64,000 bases of DNA from Takifugu bimaculatus (taxonomy: Eukaryota; Chordata; Actinopteri; Tetraodontiformes; Tetraodontidae). This document shows, piece after piece, positions 50,801 through 61,109 of the stretch (position 1 is the stretch's first letter; each line of letters begins with the position of its first letter). The DNA lies in contig CP034980.1 in the NCBI GenBank assembly GCA_004026145.2, forward strand, positions 7,617,667-7,681,666, read 5' to 3'. The notes beneath the pieces are model-generated. The model saw nothing but the letters and a program-made list of their open reading frames with translations, was not told where the DNA came from and did not search any database. The translations under genes and the position numbers were made by a program.

Positions 50801-52272
50801 AAGCAATTTGCTTCTTTTGGTTTGTCTTCAGCCTCCCCGCTGCCCGTCATTATGTTTCACAAATAGCGGCATGTTCAAACATTGGTCTCGCTTCCCTAAA
50901 AGGAGAAGGTTGAGTCTATGTTTACAAGGTTTTGTGATGAGGTTGTTTATTTTAGCTTCACTCGGGGTTTAATTTGAAATTCTTGTCCAGGCTGTTAACA
51001 GAGGGGTGGGGAACACGGCCAGGTTGACTTGTTCAAAACCTTTTTTTTTTGTTGGTATTTCAAGGCTGCCTTCAGATAAAGCCCCCCGTGCAGCGCCAGC
51101 AAAGACAAGCATTTGCTTCAAATTAGCGCTCCGCTCAAGCTAGAGGCAGTGAATGCACCGACTGGAAACTTGCATGAGTCTGAGTGATGCTGTGTTGAGA
51201 TTTTCCACAAGTGACTGGAAAGTCTGCGGGAAAGAGGACGCCGCATGTCATCAAGCCCGGCCGGTTTCCTAAATTTGTACACCTTCACTGCTCGAACGTA
51301 AAACGACCTCGTCCGTTGTGTTTTTTTTACGCAGCAACCACATCAGTGGAGCGGATTTTTAAGGACTGGTTCAGCAGTTCCTCGGCATGAATGGGACATT
51401 TAGAGGGCTCCTGACTGGGACCTGTGTTTCGCCTCACATGCGGTCTGTGACCCTGTTTTCAAAGAGGGGCTTTAAATGAAAACAGGACGCACAAACCGCT
51501 CGATTCGTCCCATTTCTGTTGGTGAGCTGAAGTGAGGCAATGGGGCAAGTCCAGACTGGTCGAAGAGAAAGTGCTTAAGTGAAGGTGAGCATTGCATGTG
51601 TGTTTGAAACACATAGGGAGCGTTACATAAGGAAAAATGAATGTGTATTTACATAAAAAGCATCCAATTGTTAATGGGTGCAGTTCAGCCAGAAGGGAAA
51701 ATTGATAGATTTACTCCTCAGACCCATCAGTACAACTTGAAACATGTTTGAAGCTCCCCGCCACCCATAAGGGAAATGGAGCAGGACTAAATGACTGTGT
51801 TCATGGATTCATCATGGATCATTGTTCTTTTACCCCCATCCGCTCCTTCGAAGGGCTCAGCGAAACCCGACCACAATGTTTCTGTTCTGCTGTATTGTGC
51901 AAGAAGAGTAAACACTTTTGCCAGGATCCCATCTAGTGGGGATGGTTGATTGAAAGGGAGGCTTAGTGCGAGCCCAGCAACATTTAAAAAGCTATCTGGA
52001 TCTTCCACACTTGGCTGTGACATAATATGATGATCGGGGTGAAGGAATATAGAATAGCTCCAAACTTCTCTTCCAAATATCAATCAGAATCAGAAAAAAT
52101 TGGCACTAATTGCAGGCCTACATGCAGAAATGTGTACTGGCCTAAGCTGGATTCATCTTCTTCTGTTGCCTCTTTCAGATCAGGGCTGAAATCAACACAG
52201 AATATTATATATAATGTTCCCACAGGCTTATGAAGAACCATTGATCTTAAACTTTGATGACAAAGGAACCAC

Positions 52273-52285
52273 TGACCTTTGACCT
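52273..52285. promoter_or_regulatory. Perfect DR1 nuclear-receptor element
   Basis: TGACCTTTGACCT is the reverse complement of AGGTCAAAGGTCA, a direct repeat of AGGTCA spaced by one base, the site preferred by HNF4 and RXR heterodimers such as PPAR-RXR. It lies 2.9 kb past the PDGFC stop. Function is inferred from the motif alone. Confidence 0.35.
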
Positions 52286-53204
52286 TGCTCTGTATTTACA
52301 ATAAATTTTTCTTTCAGGCAGCAGGAGTGAAAATGTTCTGGGAAACCTGTCAAAGCCCATCAGGCCCACATCCTTGGCGCTATAACGCTACAACGCTACA
52401 ACGGTGACATATTTTCGACCACTGTGTTTACATACAGACCTCTTAGCCACCATAGAATATACAGCAGACTGAAATATTTTATTTAGACTGGGATGTATAA
52501 TGTCTACCATATTACTGAGCAAATGTTAAAGAAATAAAAAGCCTTTTCCATCTTGTTGTGGTAAAGTGAAGTGGTTAAACCATATATGTAATGAGGGGAT
52601 GAGGGCTGAACTGAGACTCAAAATGACTCAATCTATACTATATATATAAATATACCATGGCTCTTTACTGTTAGCTGCAAGTGATTTCCTGGGGCATGAT
52701 TAATGCCACACTAAAGTAGTGAACCAGACATTCCCAGGAGCAGCCAGTTCTCCCCAAACCACCACCGGTGCCTTATAATTATCGAAACATAACATCAATT
52801 TGGTCTTTCCATCCACAATCAGCGAAGGTTGATATGTCATCTGGAGCGGAAAAGGAATCTTTTCCCCACGAGTTTGTCCCCAAAGACTAACAACAATCTG
52901 CAAATTCTTAGAGTTGTGATCAATTTAAAGGCTGTAAATTGATATCGATAGTCATTTGTAGGAGATCAGCGCTCGTAAATGTGTTGTGAAGAAACTAGCA
53001 TGCGTATTTTCTTTTACAGAATAAACGTGGTTAAATAGAAGCCTTTTTAGCACTTGTTTTAAGCTGTAACCAGCGCAACAGGCAGCCAAGTCAAAACTTC
53101 AGCTATGGTGGATGAGATTTGGGAGCAGTGAGTTAATTTTCAGAGGACGGACTGTGTTGTCTCAGAATATATAAATCACCAAAGAAATAAAACACACAGA
53201 ACTT

Positions 53205-53345
53205 CATAAAAGCTTTAATCCAATGATGGAGACGTGTGTTTGCCAGCTTGCTATCATAAATCAGCTCATGCTTTTATGATTCAGTGCAATTACACTGATG
53301 ATGATTTATTATTCTCTCAATCTTAACCAGCCAGTGAGCCGAGCT
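53205..53345. promoter_or_regulatory. Candidate conserved noncoding block
   Basis: A non-repetitive AT-rich stretch with TTTAATCCAATGATGG, TATCATAAATCAGCTCATGC and CAATTACACTGATGATGA, dense in homeodomain and bZIP-like cores and without a frame. Conservation is untested. Confidence 0.2.
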
Positions 53346-54494
53346 TGGGAGCGGGAAGCACCGATTCAAAGCTAAAGCCGCGAGGAGCCTTTAATCCCTT
53401 AAACATGTATTAATCTGCAAACTCCTCCGCTGTCAAAACCTGACAAAATGGTGGAGATTTTAGTGCAGTGCTGTCGCTGTCCCAGAGAGGATTACAGGGG
53501 AGGCTAAAGGGGACGTGAGATTGACCCCAGTTCTTTCGGAATCAAACCCTAAAAGACGGTTTAATATCTTAGCTGATCACACTTGTGGTGTTCGGGGTCT
53601 TCAAAAGAGCGTTTACCTCAGCCAAATGACTGACCCAGAGGAAGAAAAGACATGAAACCTGGACGGTGCTGCTGTGGTCCGGCCACACTGAGGCTCCTCT
53701 GGCTTCATGGTTCTGGAGGAGGGTGGACGCGTCCACATACCGAGGGCACATGCTTATACAAACACAGCGGACCAACTGGTGTCACATCTCGTGCCAGTAA
53801 AGTAAGTTTTTTCTTTCCTCCACACCCACTAAAGGAAGCAGTCTGTTTAATATTATGAAACCACAGCGGGAGGCAGCAGGTTTATGCAGGAGCATCTGGC
53901 GTCGCCACCGATGGCTGCCAGGGCGCACTTTAGATCCGAATAATTGGCAGTGACGGCAGCGTGAGATGGACAAATGAGAAGCTCCTCCTGAGTGACCTGA
54001 TGACTGAGGGAGGAATGAAGAAGCCTGCTCGGCGTCTCATGGGAATCCTGTGGAAAGTCAAGGTTTAGTGTTTGGTTACTCCAACTTTAGGCTCAAGCGT
54101 GTCAATGCTTACTAATATGACTCTAATTTGATTTTAGAATTTTTTCCTAATCGCGTCATGCTGCCGTTCAGTTCGTCACTCAAGAACAATGGCTCCAAGT
54201 AGAAATCAAAGAATTTATTTGGGATGTCCAGAACACAAATACACAATTATTGCAAAAGAAGAGATAAATAATGGCATAAAGGCGAAAATAACGATGACAT
54301 CGTAAAATTACAAAAACAAAGGAAACTGGTGGTTAATTCTGTTGTACACCTGTACCATTCAAAATGATGCCCTCGACTTTCCCTTTTAGTGAACAAATAA
54401 ATATTTCCCATGGGCATTTTAAACGTAACCAGGATTTCCAAAGCACAGACAGGTAGAATGGAGGGAAAAAAAAGCAATCATCAACTGTGCAACT

Positions 54495-55170
54495 TTTATT
54501 TGGAGAATTTTTGGTAGAAAAAAAAATGCACATATGTGAAGAAAATAAATGTAAATGTAAATACAGTTTAATAAGCAAAGCATTTTAAGATTGTCGTAGC
54601 TGCATTTCACTTGGTAGATGAGGAGGGAGGCGAACGGAGGCTTGATGGTATTAACGTGGGAGTGAGGGGAGTCAGGCAGCTGCAGCCAGCTCACTTGCAA
54701 ACATATATATAACATATATGTATATGCATGGAAAACCAAAACCTTTGAACAAAGAAGCCTCCATTTTCCATGACAGTTCCAGCCCATGCTGGCAGAACTT
54801 TAAAAAAGGCCTCAGGAAAAAGAGCCAAAAATACCTCAGTGTTCTTAACTCAGAGGAGCAGAACAATATAGTCTTCAGAGCACAAAGATAATCATCAAAA
54901 TCTGCTCCAGTGTTTTTCTTTTTTGCCCGTCTTTAAAAAAGAAAGGCGCTCAGAGCAACACTATTGGTATTCCACAGCAGTCGGATCCGATCAGATTCAC
55001 GAGATTCCAGTCGCTTCTGCTTAATCCAGTTAGACGAAGGACAGCAGGGTAAAGAAGGAGGGGGGGGGGGATCCCGTTAGCTTCCAGTGGAAGTGGGTGA
55101 GATACAGAGGCAGAGGTTCAGTGTTAACATCCCGTGTGTTTCTGGCGGCAACCACTACACCTGTCGGAGG
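54495..55170 (-). other. Probable pdgfc 3' untranslated region
   Basis: Minus-strand AATAAA at 54500-54495, about 670 bases past the PDGFC stop, is the first canonical poly(A) signal seen. A later one lies at 54219-54214, so a longer 3' UTR is possible. The interval holds a G-homopolymer (55061-55070) and a short TA-rich patch near 54700-54725. No other gene is seen. Confidence 0.45.
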
Positions 55171-55284
55171 TCAGTCCCAGTCATCTTTACACACGCAGGC
55201 GCATTCTTCGTGGTGCTCTAAGGACACGTCGGTCAGTGTTTTCTGCAGGCCTTTGCCCCCATTTCGATATTTCAGCAGTAGCAC
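55171..55284 (-). CDS. pdgfc: pdgfc last exon: end of the cystine-knot domain
   Basis: Encodes VLLLKYRNGGKGLQKTLTDV, then LEHHEECACVC, ending KDDWD before TGA. The C-x-C-x-C tail closes the PDGF fold. The last five residues are acidic and unlike the Gly-rich RGSTGG end of human PDGF-C. Confidence 0.95.
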   Translation of the reverse strand: MLLLKYRNGGKGLQKTLTDVSLEHHEECACVCKDDWD

Positions 55285-58200
55285 CTGTCAACATGGTTGG
55301 ACGTCAAACATTTTATCTCACGCTCGCTCAGATTGTTGATCTAAATGCATTTCTTCATCTCTATTTCCAAGCTCAGATGACTTCTACTTCTACATTTCAC
55401 ATCGCCTGAAATTGGGATGTTGCGTAATGGGATGAGCAAAATTGCAGAAGTTCCGACCGAGCATTGGAAAAAAGGGAAGGCAAAGCGGAAACATCATCCG
55501 CCGAGTCGCTGAGTGCTAACGTTTACCTCGTGGTATTTCTTTGTGACCCTGGCGGGGACGCACTGGCAGTCGTAGCAGCGGTGGGAGCAGCAGGCGCAGT
55601 TTCCGCCGCAGCGCTTCACCAGGAGGCAGCTTGGCCAGAAAATGGCGTCGGTCTTTTGCAGCTCCTCGCGCAAAGACACGGAAAAGTTGCGCGGCGTGCA
55701 ACTGTACAGTCGAACTTCATCCCTTAGCAGATTAAGATCAGCTCCTCCTTAAAAGGCACGGAGAGGGCATGCACGTGAACACTTCCTGTCAACCTCGACA
55801 GAGTTGTGATGAGGGATATTGTGAAATTCCTACCTCTGGCTTTTTTACTATGGATGAATGACTTTCCCAACACGTGCCAGGATGGCTTGTACAGCTCCTC
55901 CATATCCACTTGCCACCGCTCGGGTTCAAGGTATCTCATGACCTCTTCCACAGTTCCCAGGCCGTCCACTGCTTCTGACAGCTCCTCAATACCCTGAAGA
56001 GCTGGAGGGAGAACGGCAGGCAGCTCTGGTTCCGTTACACTCTGTGGAATGATGAGCAGATGAGAGACGGATGGGAAAGAAACGTTATTGGTCTTCAGCT
56101 GTGAAGGTAACAGTTAATACATTGGTGTCCAGAATTCCCCCCATGTGGATTCATACAAAGTGGGAATAGTTGTTCCTGCTTGGTTTGCTGTCCTCCGTGA
56201 AAACCAATGATGTCAGAGGGTCGTCGCCATAATGGCCAGCATCTGATATCTGCCACAGTCGTAATGACTGTGTCTAGCAGTTCGACGGGCAACTGGGAGG
56301 CAGATGAAAAAGAATGGCTTCATTTTTACACCGTCAGCCACGATTTGCATTACAGCCTTGGTTTCTTTGCTCCTGCAGACGGCAGGATCGTTTGTTTTAG
56401 TCTCAGAGTCCTCCGGGCTACATTTGACTGATACCTCATCTGTGGGTCTTCCAAAGACAGGAGAGGCTCATCTGCTAAACCCTCCAGTCCTGTGATGCCG
56501 TATTTGTCCAACATGTCAGCTCAGCAGTTTCACTGAACTCGTGTGACTGACGGGTGGAAGCCAATATTGTGACGTTTGGAGAAACAAGCGCGACTCATGG
56601 AGGATTGGAAACACTAGCAGTTTTTCCCAAATCGTATAAGCGCGAATTAGAAAAGAAGCCGGAAGGAAATTGTTGCCTTTCGTAAAATTTCATGGCGCTA
56701 AAGCCAAGAGTGTTTGTGGTTTGCTTCTGATTTACGACTTGTGGTAAAAGTCATCCACACTGCATTTAAAGAACTTGTGAAATGCTAACCGCTAAGTGGC
56801 TAGTAAAACCTTATTTCAAAAAGTCTGTATATTGAATTGCCAATGTTCAGAAGTAAGAATGAAGTATCAGGAAAAATCAATAATAGCAATATGCAAATTA
56901 ATAAAAGCTACATTAAAGCACAGATTTTTACTGACTGAATAAATGTATTTTTTCTTTGCACACTCAAAAGGGGCTCATATGGTGATTTTAAATGGTGGTG
57001 CCAGTGGTTTCTCATTGTCGCACCACAGGCTACTGAAACACATGCTGCACATTCTACATAGTCTACAGCTTGTGATTGTGCTCTTCTCATTAGAGGAGCT
57101 CTGCAGGCCCAGTGCCAGACAGGAAGTCCCGCCCATCTATCAAGCACAAGGGACATTGCTACAATATGGAAGCTAACATTAGCTGAAAACGTTTCCATCA
57201 AAATACCTAAATGCACCACTCATTTATTTCAGACCATCTCTACATTTAAAATGATTGCTTTCAGTGTCAGATGTGTGATGAGGGCTGATCCTAAAACTGG
57301 CATATTTTAATGCACATGAAGCCCCTCAGCATTTGTGTAACGGGCCTTAAATTTACTTTCAACAGGTTCTTAATAAAAAAAATAAATAGATAAAAAATTA
57401 TTCAATTTAGCTCATGTTAGGATCTTGTCATCGGTCTTTTCAACCAAGTGCTAGCCATTATGTCTGCTAGCAGTAAGCTTCTATTGAGAAAAGAGCACAT
57501 TCATGGATAGATGACAGAAAAGTACCCTTAACCACTCCCGCCTCCAATTTTCTGACCCCATTTTCAAAGGTAATACCTGGGAAACTACTTCACGTGTTAG
57601 CGCTGTATTCTAACAGGCCACGCTGCCGTGTCCCCGATTTAAGACAGTTTACTAATCTGGAACAGTTTCAGGCTCTCAGATGCTGTTTTTATACCTCATT
57701 TTCAACTCTCAACACTGACAATATTAACCGGGAGTTTTCCCACCATCTTTAGAATTCCAAAACTTTTTCAGTCCTTTGTCTCAGTCAGCATTTCAATTCA
57801 AACTATAATAATTATAATTAAACTGTGACATCTTCTAACATAGCCATTATCACTGCAAAATGCAGAACCCTCGGAGCTCCAGCACATGAATAGACTTCCT
57901 CCCCACCTCATATCAAGCTCATTCTGCTCTGCGCAGGACGACCACATGGCTTATTTCTAGTCACTGTAATGAGAGGTTCATTTGACAATGTTGAGATGAA
58001 AATGCTGAAATAGCGTAGGGCTAAAACAACATCCTCCCCTTCACACGGCATTGCTGACCGCGTCTTAAGACAGCGAGCAGCGAGAGCCGTTGCGTGTGAA
58101 CGCAGCGCCTGGCTAGATACCACACGCTGCAATTGAGGCTGACGTATAAACAGAACTGCTGCGTGAGTTTCCCCGTCATGCTTTTTGCACTTTGACTAGG

Positions 58201-61109
58201 ATTTTACGTTCCATTTTCTCTGTTCTTCCTCCCTCTATTCATGTCCTTTATTTTAAAAAAAAAATGTCTTCAATTCATTTAAATAAACGAAGCTGCTGGA
58301 GCTATCATTATGTCCTGAGCAACAGGGTTCATTTCTGGATCAAGACCTCACAGAGACAATGATGTATGTTTTGTTTGCTCCGTTAACCCACCATTCAACA
58401 CCCCGCATGCTCCATTCAACAGACTCCCTCTCTCCCGTGTTTTAACGACCTCTTCCCCTCGGCCCTTTCGCTCTTCCTTAAATCCCTTCCTGTGAATTAC
58501 AGACGGGGTCTTATTTCCCCCGCCACCTCTCCATTCCACAGAAGTGGTGGGGAGGAATTATTGCTTGTTTAAATATAAACTAAAGTGCTGGCCCCTGCGT
58601 GGCATGGGGTTCCAGTAGCTGCCGGCCAACCGCAGAGGAAACAGAGCGCCGCTGTTCTAGCCTGCTCCTCCTTTCTCAGCACAAAGTTCAAAGGGAAGCC
58701 ACGCTGAACATTAAGAGGCCAAAACTTCCTCTCCCTCCTCATGGTTTCCACACCTATGAGGCAGAATATGAAAGAAAAAGCACAGTCACTTCCTCCATTA
58801 TATATTTAGTGGCAGACATTTGATTTTGCTTTTACACTGCCAAACAAACCAAACAGTGGCGCATAAATTCCTGCCGGCTCACCATGCAGTTCGTCTCGCC
58901 TCTTTATCGGCGCGGATGTGGTCGGACGTCTCATTTTACTCATGCGGAATATACAAGCTGTTGCAAACAACACAGGCGTTACCGGATTTTGGTATTGATT
59001 GGCTTTAATTTCATTGGATGAAATACGGGCCTTTTATGGCACCGGCATCACAGTTTATTGGGAATATTTGGGGTCGGGACAACGGCAGTGTAATGGTTTC
59101 CTGCTCATAGGGGACGAGGACGTCCATCACGCAGCAGATTGTACTGACAACAACGGTGGAGTCGAGGAGGACAGGTCAAGTTGAGGACTAAGACGGTTTC
59201 TAATGACCGGTACACAAACCTTCAGTGAGGTCGTTTGCTCATTTGAGCCTGTCAGCTTTCGGGTGATTAATGAGGAGGCGAACTGTTTATGCAACAAAAG
59301 TCAACAAGGCCCGAAAACATGACAGGTTGAAGCATGGCACTTGTCTTTTCTGGGATCTCCTCTGTCAGTGAAGGCAGCAGGTAGCGAGGGATTCTTTGTG
59401 TGTGTGTGTGGTCTGTGGGCCTGAAGAGAAATGTGCAAAGACAAAGACTTTACACATGTTTCTCTCTTTTAATTCCAGCTGTGCCAGGGAAGACTGGGGG
59501 CTAAAATCTGTGTTAATTTCACAGATTAAGTCCAAATGCAACGTGAGTCAGAGTTAGTCGTCCTAAACTGATATATCTGACACCCATCGATGCTGTTGTT
59601 GCTGATGTAGAATTATTCCACTCAATTCAAATCACGACCAGAACACATGAAGTGATATGATGATTGGCTAGTTAGCTACCTGAAGGGGAAAGCTGCTAAA
59701 GCTAATGTCACATGACTGGAGCAGAAAAATGAACACAATTTAAACCAAAAGAAAAAGTCTTGACAGATGTTTGCAAGACAAATTAGCATAAAGTAATTGC
59801 ACCAAAAATGCAAGCAGGATTATAGAAGAATATCAGTGTTTTGGAGATGGGATTGAAGGAGATTGATGGAGATAATCATTTCCTTTCTTAATGTCTTAGA
59901 GACTCTGTTGTTGGTGTCTGCTTAGATTAATTAAAGCGATATAAGGAAGAGTCTTGATCCAGTGGGTTTGGACAAATGATCTCAATTATCCATCCATCAC
60001 TCCTAACCATGGCTTCTTTCTAATGAGGGTCGCTGGGATGCCACAGACTCTCCCAGTGGTCTTTGTAAGAGGCAGAAACACACTCTGACCACATCAGCAG
60101 CCTATAACAGGGCACACACCATTAACTCACACTCACACCGAGGGGACATTTTCAGCCTCCGCTCAACCTCATTTGCATGTCTGACTGTGGGAGGAAAGAA
60201 AACACAGAGAAAAGGAGCGCACGCTATCGTGCTAGCCGCTATACATCTGTACGAAGCCTCACATCTGGCAACTGAAGCACTGAATGAGACGGTCGTACAA
60301 AATCAAATTTTACTGGACGTATACGGACATATATCTGCCAGAGATCAAACAAAGACAGAAACAAAGACACAGGGAGCGATGTCAGCGTTGCTATATCACA
60401 GACAACAGAAGAAAACAGTAAATGTCAGTCGGAGGTAGGTAATGAAACATTATGGGTTTCTGCAATAAAGACGGAGGACTTTTGATCTGCACCATAATGA
60501 AAAATCCCAGTAAAGGATGCAGAAAGACATCAGTGGGCCAATTTTCCACATAAAAGCTGCATCTCTCTCCTAATTCCTACTCTCATATCAGGAGCCTGAA
60601 AGGATCCCAGGGTCAAAACCTTTAAGCAAACGTGAAACCACCCATCTCCTCCACCTCGCTCCCAGCAGCAGCGAAGCACGCTAAATGAGGCGCAGGTTCA
60701 GGTGGAACAATAATACGGGACTGAACCGCTAATGATACAGAAATGAAAACAATACACGGCTGGGAAAGTGGGAAAATTGCAGTCTGGTTCTGGCTGCCTG
60801 CTTCTGCTCTCCACCATCACTGGAGGGTCCAAACTCTTTCTGGTGCCCATGGAGAACCACTCATGTCATGATGAATTGCCAGATTTTTCAAACTTGTCAG
60901 CATTTTTTACTGTTGATCATTTACGTACCGAAGGAAGAAGAGAGTAGCGGATGCAGAATCCCGGATTAGAGGGGAAGTACTCGTCGGAGACGAAGCGGAT
61001 CCTGATCTGACTGCCTTTGGAGGTTTGACCGGGTGGTACCAGCTGAGACCCACACCAGCGACCCAGGATGGTCTTCTCAGCCAGATCCTCCACCTCCACA
61101 AAGTCGTAC
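55171..61109 (-). CDS. pdgfc: Platelet-derived growth factor C, 3' four exons (5' part missing)
   Basis: PDGF-C is a secreted dimeric ligand of PDGFR-alpha. It is latent until proteolysis removes its CUB domain. Coding exons on the minus strand: 61109-60929 (second half of CUB), 56041-55834 (hinge), 55747 or 55741-55527 (PDGF/VEGF domain), 55284-55171 (C terminus). They give about 239 codons of a protein usually near 345. Signature stretches are YDFVEVEDLAEKTILGRWCG and VSDEYFPSNPGFC in the CUB domain, RYLEPERWQ in the hinge, and CTPRNFSVSLREEL plus VKRCGGNCACC in the cystine knot. The CUB exon excludes VEGFC. Exon phases agree throughout and no frame damage was found. The signal peptide and first CUB exons are not in the window. 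Confidence 0.96.
55527..55747 (-). CDS. pdgfc: pdgfc PDGF/VEGF-domain exon with three possible in-frame acceptors
   Basis: Encodes DLNLLRDEVRLYSCTPRN, then REELQKTDAIFWPSC, KRCGGNCACC and DCQCVPARVTKKYHE, the receptor-binding cystine knot including the NCACC insertion typical of PDGF-C/D. The 5' end is ambiguous: AAG, GAG and GAG occur in tandem, so the exon may start at 55747, 55744 or 55741, all in frame. The first has the best polypyrimidine context. The choice adds two, one or no Gly before ADLN. Confidence 0.94.
55834..56041 (-). CDS. pdgfc: pdgfc hinge exon
   Basis: Encodes SVTEPELPAVLPPALQG, then GTVEEVMRYLEPERWQVD, then YKPSWHVLGKSFIHSKKAR. This is the linker between CUB and growth-factor domains. 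The basic KKAR end corresponds to the RKSR activation site cut by tPA or plasmin in mammals. Acceptor ATTCCACAG; ends with one base of a split codon. Confidence 0.95.
56350..56514 (-). CDS. Unrecognised 54-codon ORF inside pdgfc intron 3
   Basis: ATG at 56514-56512 opens a frame starting MLDKYGITGLEGLADEP and closing KKPRL before TAA. The first half is acidic and leucine-rich; the second half is basic (ARRTLRLKQ, AKKPRL). Upstream on the minus strand are two CCAAT-type sequences (56561-56565, 56604-56608) and an ETS core (56659-56665). An internal donor match (ATGAG before GTATCA) could end a first exon at 56434. I do not recognise the protein. It could be a nested microprotein gene, a first exon of another gene, or chance. 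Confidence 0.3.
   Translation of the reverse strand: MLDKYGITGLEGLADEPLLSLEDPQMRYQSNVARRTLRLKQTILPSAGAKKPRL
59397..59411. repeat. Short (GT)n repeat
   Basis: About seven GT units in pdgfc intron 3. Confidence 0.85.
59989..60250 (-). mobile_element. SINE-like element, degenerate, antisense copy
   Basis: It begins with a TCCATCCATC tail and continues with AACTCACACTCACACCGAGG and CTGACTGTGGGAGGAAAGAA, the reverse complement of the body pattern of the same broad teleost repeat type seen at 44470-44800. It ends at a decayed GTGCTAGCCGCT head. More degenerate than the other copy, with the B box no longer clear. Confidence 0.55.
60929..61109 (-). CDS. pdgfc: pdgfc CUB-domain exon (second half)
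   Basis: Encodes YDFVEVEDLAEKTILGRWCG, then QIRIRFVSDEYFPSNPGFC. The G-R-W-C-G and F-x-S-D motifs are CUB hallmarks, with the two cysteines of the second CUB disulfide. Begins with the last base of a split Lys codon, which fixes the phase of the missing exon. Acceptor TCTACAAG, donor GTACGT. Confidence 0.96.

Larger units (their letters stand above)
44801..54200. other. Intergenic between neil3 and pdgfc, right part
   Basis: No exon or RNA gene recognised; open frames are short and mutually overlapping. A perfect DR1 site lies at 52273-52285 and a candidate conserved noncoding block at about 53205-53345. Sequence near 54 kb is the likely end of the PDGFC 3' region. Confidence 0.45.
56515..60928. 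other. pdgfc intron 3, remaining sequence
   Basis: Besides the small ORF and its upstream region (to about 56680) and the SINE-like copy near 60 kb, the intron is AT-rich single-copy sequence. A block at 56960-57180 ending AAGCTAACATTAGC may be an old DNA-transposon fragment. No other exon was recognised. Confidence 0.4.

Noticed and set aside
55171..61109. VEGFC, the expected neighbour of NEIL3
   Set aside because: The gene has a CUB domain exon, RYLEPERWQ and the NCACC insertion, and lacks the VEGF-C silk-homology tail; it is PDGFC.
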